From the NCBI GenBank assembly GCA_963763325.1, contig CAVXOL010000023.1:1-64000 (forward strand): a DNA stretch of 64,000 nucleotides, read 5' to 3'. Source of the stretch: JBBECJ01 sp963763325. GTDB taxonomy: Bacteria > Chloroflexota > Chloroflexia > Thermomicrobiales > CFX8. The notes beneath the pieces were generated by a model. The model was not told where the DNA came from. It did not search any database and worked only from the letters and a program-made list of their open reading frames with translations. The position numbers were made by a program, and so were the translations under genes. Below are positions 62,091 to 64,000 of this stretch, one piece after another (position 1 is the first letter of the stretch; every line of letters begins with the position of its first letter).

Positions 62091-62820
62091 ATGCGACGAG
62101 AGCAGACGATTGCCGATCGAGTCACAAGCAGCGCGCTTGTGGCGATCGATCGTCCGGCATGGTTACCCGGACACACAGCGCAACCAGGCGCTGATTGTCG
62201 CGTCCAACGTCTTCCTGCACCTGCACCCGGTCAAGATCAAGCGCTACGCGACAAAGGTGACGTACACGTTCTGTCTCGGCGGCCTCTCCTTCTTCATGTT
62301 CCTGATCCTGGTCATGACCGGCGTCATGCTGATGTTCTATTACGTACCTGCGACTGACCAGGCGTATCGCAACATGCAGGACATCGAGGCGTCGGTCACC
62401 TTCGGCCAGCTGATGCGCAACATGCACCGCTACGCGGCGCACGGCATGGTCATCGCCGTCTTCCTGCACATGTGCCGTGTGTTCTACACTGGCTCGTACA
62501 AGCCGCCGCGCGAATTCAACTGGGTCGTCGGCGTCATCCTGCTCTTCCTGACCTTCCTGCTCTCGTTTACGGGTTACCTGCTCCCATGGGACCAGTTGGC
62601 GTTCTGGGCGATCACCGTCGGTACGACAATGGCCGAGGCGGCGCCATTGATCGGTCCGAAGGTCCGCTTCCTGCTGGTAGGCGATATTGAGATCGGTCAG
62701 AGTACGCTGATCCGGTTCTACACGCTGCATGTGATCTTCCTGCCGCTGGCGGCGGCATTCATGATGGCTGTCCACTTCTGGCGTATCCGTAAGGACGGTG
62801 GAATCTCCGGCCCGCTCTAG
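62091..62820 (+). CDS. Cytochrome b (N-terminal, b6-like) of the menaquinol-cytochrome c oxidoreductase, frameshifted
   Basis: The start is ATG 62091 behind GAGGGGGACG. After a frame change near 62160 it continues NQALIVASNVFLHLHPVKIK, RYATKVTYTFCLGGLSFFMF. Four transmembrane helices carry the heme ligands: MHRYAAHGMVIAVFLHMCRV (two His 14 apart) and TLHVIFLPLAAAFMMAVHFW (two His 14 apart). FTGYLLPWDQLAFWA is the cytochrome b signature. The two b hemes connect quinol oxidation to quinone reduction. The protein stops after the fourth helix, so the C-terminal half is a separate gene, the b6/subunit IV arrangement. Confidence 0.88.
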
Positions 62821-62884
62821 TGTCGTAGGGCACGCGCGGTGACGGTGGCGGGACGAGTGATTCTGGGCGAAAGAGGGTAGACCA

Positions 62885-63665
62885 GTGGCAGAGGCAGTAC
62901 GGAGACCGGGCGGAGGCAGTCCAGACAGGCAGTATCAGCGACGAGAAGCGGCAGCGGCTGCTTGAGCTCGTGCGTGGCCGCACAGCGGCTCGCCCGACTG
63001 ACCTTGCTGAAGACGAGGTGATGGTCTGGCCGACCCTGGTCGTCGTCGAGGCGCTGAGCGCGGTGATCTTCCTGTTCCTGTTGCTGATCGCGTCGATCAT
63101 GATTAACCCGCCGTTGGTCGAGGTTGCCAATTCAACGGTGACACCGAATCCGTCGAAGGCACCGTGGTACTTTCTAAACCTGCAGGAATTGTTGTTGCAC
63201 ATGCACCCGTCGCTGGCTGGCGTAATTGTGCCAACAGCTGCGCTCGTCCTGATTGCCGCGATTCCGTACGTTGATCGCTCGCCACTTGGTGTCGGTATTC
63301 TGTTCACGTCAGACAAGGGCAAGGCGATCGTACGAGACTCGGTGATCATCACGACGGTTGTGCTGATCGGCCTGATTCTGTTCGACCAGTATGTGGGTGT
63401 GACGAAGAGTCTCTCGGGCAAGGTTGACCCGCTGATCTACGAGCAGATTATTCCGGTTGCGATCATGGTCGGGTTCTCGCTGTTGCTGGTCGCGTACGTG
63501 AAGGCACGCTACAAGCCGACGCGCCGTGAATGGATCATGGCACTGTTCACAGGATTCGTCGCATCGTATTTCGTCCTGACGATCGTCGGTACGTTCTTCC
63601 GAGGCTACGGAATGGAACTCCAGCTGTACTGGCCGTGGGAGAATCTTCACGCTGGCGAGCACTAG
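62885..63665 (+). CDS. Cytochrome b C-terminal subunit (subunit IV-like), frameshifted near the start
   Basis: The start is GTG 62885 (AGAGGGTAGACCA upstream), with one frame change near 62925 after AEAVRRPGGGSPD. The body reads AEDEVMVWPTLVVVEALSAV, PSKAPWYFLNLQELLLHMHP and SLAGVIVPTAALVLIAAIPY; the PxxAPWYFL-type segment and the following helices match subunit IV of b6f-type complexes, forming the quinol site. Further helices extend it to about 258 residues, longer than plant subunit IV (about 160). It pairs with the upstream cytochrome b gene. Confidence 0.82.
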
Positions 63666-63730
63666 TCACTGTACGGCCGATGATGGCCTGCGCGGGCGAG
63701 TCCCGCGTCTGTGGAGAATGAGGGAGTTGA

Positions 63731-64000
63731 ATGTTCGCCCTGGCTCGAACGTTAGTGGGATTGCTGCTGGCGTCAATCATTAGCAGGCTCGTCATCGTAC
63801 TCGGTCGGTTTCACCAACTCACACCGCAACGACTGGTATCGCGTCGGGCGTTCCTGCGAAACTCAGTCCTTGGCTCAGTTGGCGTTGTTTCGGCGCTCTC
63901 AGTTGGTAGCTTCGTTGCCTTCTTCTGGAACAACAAAACCGGAGCGTTCGGCGGAGAGATTCCGGTGCCGCTCGAGCTGGTTCCAGCCGTTGGTGAGGCA
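63731..64000 (+). CDS. Rieske iron-sulphur subunit, N-terminal part (runs off the window)
   Basis: ATG 63731 follows GAGGGAGTTGA. The first 90 residues include a hydrophobic segment (LVGLLLASIISRLVIVLGRF), then SRRAFLRNSVLGSVGVVSAL, a twin-arginine-like signal preceding a membrane helix, and FFWNNKTGAFGGEIPVPLEL, the conserved link found just before the Rieske domain. The [2Fe-2S] ligands lie beyond the window. The protein would pass electrons from quinol to cytochrome c. It completes the operon with the two cytochrome b subunits. Confidence 0.75.
   Translation, partial: MFALARTLVGLLLASIISRLVIVLGRFHQLTPQRLVSRRAFLRNSVLGSVGVVSALSVGSFVAFFWNNKTGAFGGEIPVPLELVPAVGEA

Overview
The window is GC-rich bacterial DNA that reads as a chromosomal contig of a Chloroflexota bacterium, most likely Thermomicrobia-like (inference). 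The basis is the gene mix: a BTAD/NB-ARC/TPR/LuxR regulator, DUF2851 and DUF4388 proteins, NurA beside a HAS-barrel-like protein, an F420-type LLM oxidoreductase beside a DUF2342 zinc protease family member, VanW and YkuD envelope proteins, HspR-ClpB, a c-di-AMP receptor, and a cytochrome b / subunit IV / Rieske module. Many conserved housekeeping genes (clpB, lysS, nurA, the ABC exporter, an M28 peptidase, cytochrome b) are split by single frameshifts. A good part of the damage is therefore probably sequencing or assembly error rather than true decay, and genes marked as frameshifted should be read that way unless noted.

Region 1 (1 to about 15,115) is an accessory island. It holds a heavily broken regulator, a collagen-like secreted protein, a GNAT enzyme, a divergent TetR/cupin pair, small HTH and XRE proteins, a single-stranded DNA-binding protein, microproteins, structured repeats, and at its right end an intact large serine recombinase. 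The recombinase end coincides exactly with the point where the host comM/yifB gene is cut after the codons for MNPCPCG. The region therefore looks like an element of at least 15 kb integrated into comM, with its left end outside the window.

Region 2 (15.1 to 26.8 kb) is host backbone: truncated comM, an exopolysaccharide operon on the minus strand (phosphoglycosyl transferase, GT4, two Wzz-like proteins, a CpsD-like protein without a Walker A), then a plus-strand operon (HIT-Nudix fusion, SGNH hydrolase, DUF4388 protein), DUF2851 and GDP-mannose 4,6-dehydratase.

Region 3 (26.8 to 37.7 kb) has a DrrAB-type ABC exporter with a divergent TetR and clear operator palindromes in the promoter, a c-di-AMP receptor, an M50 protease, a D,D-carboxypeptidase, the HspR-ClpB heat-shock unit and a DUF4349 lipoprotein.

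Region 4 (37.7 to 58.7 kb) is metabolism and envelope: M20 peptidase, a HAD-methyltransferase-sugar kinase operon, a MalK-type ATPase, topoisomerase IB, an F420-type oxidoreductase, an L,D-transpeptidase-like protein, DinB, a minus-strand block (GT2, VanW, DUF2342 metalloprotease, NurA, HAS-barrel-like protein), RidA and M28 peptidase.

Region 5 (58.7 to 64 kb) holds tRNA-Val(CAC), greA, lysS, a family 4 uracil-DNA glycosylase and the first three genes of a menaquinol-cytochrome c oxidoreductase, the last cut by the window end. A recurring CGTACG-centred palindrome lies upstream of several envelope genes and may mark a shared regulon.
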